A stretch of 7,680 bases of DNA. Origin: Treponema sp. (GTDB lineage Bacteria; Spirochaetota; Spirochaetia; Treponematales; Breznakiellaceae). The DNA lies in NCBI GenBank assembly GCA_031268125.1, contig JAIRXT010000038.1:1-7680 (forward strand), given 5' to 3'. This document shows positions 6,885 to 7,680 of the stretch, piece by piece. The translations under genes and the position numbers were made by a program. Each line of letters begins with the position of its first letter. Position 1 is the first letter of the stretch. The notes beneath the pieces are model-generated. The model ran no database searches. It was not told the origin of the DNA and saw only the letters and a list, made by a program, of their open reading frames with translations.

Positions 6885-6954
6885 GATTAATGACCATAAC
6901 ACAAAAAAACAGCTAACGTCTGCGGGTAAGGGAAACACTACGCCGGGACTACTT
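6885..6954 (-). promoter_or_regulatory. Short leader region of the ABC operon
   Basis: Seventy bases separate the barrel gene stop from the ATPase ATG on the minus strand. The region contains a T7 run (6908-6902) without a convincing stem before it, and a TATGGT word about 12 bases from the ATG that could be a -10 but has no good -35 at 16-18 bases. There is no clear ribosome-binding site. The operon promoter probably lies here, but I cannot place it. Confidence 0.3.
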
Positions 6955-7365
6955 TCAAAACTGCCAGCCCGCGCCGGCAAAGGGACGCAGATAACCCGGC
7001 GAAGGATCGTTTACCGTAAAGAAGTGGGTAAAATCCAGCCCGGCTTCTACAAAAAAAGGTTTCCTGATAAGCCACTTAAAAGAAACTCCGGCGGTAATGA
7101 CCGGGATGAGGATTACCGCCGGCTTTGTCTTCCCTCTGTCGAAGGTAAAATAATAATCCAGCACCGAATACATGCCGCCGCCGATACGAAAGTCAAAGGC
7201 CATTACCCGGTTTGAAAGCCAGCGCTGGTAAAACCCGTAGATCGCGGCGCCGGGTATATGGGCCTGTACGGTAAAATCTTCCTGTGCCGCCAGGAAATAG
7301 TTCCAGGAGGGTTCAAGTTCAAACCTCATATAGCCCCAGCGCTGCTTTAAAGGGATAACGCTCAA
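6955..7365 (-). CDS. C-terminal beta-barrel part of an outer-membrane protein
   Basis: 136 residues from a TTG at 7365, ending in RPFAGAGWQF; a final aromatic Phe with alternating hydrophobic residues is the usual outer-membrane assembly signal. Amphipathic strands of alternating aromatic and polar residues run through the piece (WGYMRFELEPSWNYFLA, RVMAFDFRIGGGMYSVL, PAVILIPVITAGVSFKWL, FFVEAGLDFTHFFTV), separated by short turns, as in a small barrel domain. There is no signal peptide, and the TTG lies in the middle of protein-like sequence that stays open to a TAG at 7471-7473 without an ATG, GTG or TTG, so this is very likely the tail of a longer gene and not an intact protein. Another possible but poor start is ATG at 7329. 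I connect it to treponemal outer-membrane proteins by appearance only. The ABC ATPase follows 70 bases downstream. Confidence 0.6.
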   Translation of the reverse strand: MSVIPLKQRWGYMRFELEPSWNYFLAAQEDFTVQAHIPGAAIYGFYQRWLSNRVMAFDFRIGGGMYSVLDYYFTFDRGKTKPAVILIPVITAGVSFKWLIRKPFFVEAGLDFTHFFTVNDPSPGYLRPFAGAGWQF

Positions 7366-7680
7366 ACGGCTGTATGCGCCGAGGGGGAAAAAAGCCGTTC
7401 CAAATAATTCGGTAATATGCCCATAGCCTGAATTTTTCAGGTAGATTATAACTACACGGGGTATTTTACTCTAAAGGCGTCAAGGATGGTCTTTTGGATT
7501 TTTGAGACCGGGAAAAGGATACGGCCGCCTTTAATATACCGGACTCTGAGTTTTTCCATGTGCCGGCGCGGTTTATCACGCCGCTTTTCCGCTGTTCCAA
7601 AAGGCTGCGCCTTTCCCTCTCGTCAGCGAAGCCTTTTGTTTCGGCAATGTCCTGGATAGTCACGCCGGCGTGACCATCAA
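7366..7680 (-). pseudogene. Frameshifted upstream part of the barrel gene, running off the right edge
   Basis: Protein-like sequence continues upstream of the barrel piece in three successive minus-strand frames. From the edge, one frame is open from 7680 and reads GHAGVTIQDIAETKGFADE to about 7556. A second reads LRVRYIKGGRILFPVSKIQK and LDAFRVKYP until a TAG just past 7458. The third, barrel, frame continues with VVIIYLKNSGYGHITELFG. One missing base in the A5 run (7551-7555 on the plus strand as T5) and one in the C4 run (7458-7461 as G4) would join all three without a stop codon. The first segment alone gives a 65-codon frame from 7663 to 7466, whose last third is probably out of frame. 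I do not recognise the domain. By eye 7381-7500 has about 42% GC, well below the operon. Confidence 0.45.

Noticed and set aside
6902..6940. Possible terminator with T7 run after the barrel gene
   Set aside because: The T7 is real on the minus strand, but the sequence before it forms only a 3-bp stem, so I could not support a terminator.
7466..7663. Stand-alone small gene of 65 codons on the minus strand
   Set aside because: The frame stays open past its ATG-like start to the window edge, and coding-like sequence moves to another frame after about 7555, so it fits better as part of a frameshifted gene.
7558..7678. OmpA-like C-terminal domain suggested by DGHAG and LLEQR
   Set aside because: The spacing and the remaining residues do not follow the OmpA pattern, and no NRRVE-type end is present.

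Overview
The window looks like chromosomal DNA from a high-GC (by eye about 55-60%) spirochaete, most likely a Treponema relative. That is an inference from three things: a GldA/GldF/GldG/DUF4340-type ABC cluster, a two-TM protein with a degenerate GGDEF-like domain, and a C-terminal beta-barrel piece of a style I associate with treponemal outer-membrane proteins. No marker gene fixes the taxonomy. I see no tRNA, rRNA, CRISPR array, transposase or phage gene.

Left part (1-1284): 236 bases of non-coding DNA carry a large hairpin (65-102) and a terminator-like hairpin (39-64). They lie beyond the 3' end of a minus-strand MEMO-family gene (AmmeMemoRadiSam system protein B, 237-1193). A 91-base divergent intergenic region separates it from a plus-strand gene (1285-2547). 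That gene encodes an inner-membrane protein with an extracytoplasmic domain, an acidic linker and a GGDEF-like domain lacking the catalytic motif.

Centre (2572-6884, minus strand): a compact four-gene operon, read from right to left. Its order is ABC ATPase (GldA-like), ABC-2 permease (GldF-like), GldG-like auxiliary protein and DUF4340 protein. The genes overlap or nearly touch (14-nt overlap, 5-nt gap, 4-nt ATGA overlap), which implies translational coupling and one membrane complex: a cytoplasmic ATPase, a polytopic permease and two membrane-anchored proteins with large extracytoplasmic domains. The substrate is unknown. A perfect 6-bp hairpin plus T6 tract lies inside the last codons of the final gene, before its stop codon.

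Right edge (6955-7680, minus strand): the end of an outer-membrane beta-barrel gene. Its open frame has no convincing start, and protein-like sequence continues upstream in two other frames. Two single-base losses, in an A5 run (7551-7555) and a C4 run (7458-7461), would account for both shifts and restore one stop-free frame to the window edge. It is therefore a pseudogene or a place with homopolymer sequencing errors. This part is visibly more AT-rich than the rest.

I do not see a clearly new biological system. The points most worth following are the repairable double frameshift, the terminator before the stop codon, and the degenerate GGDEF protein.
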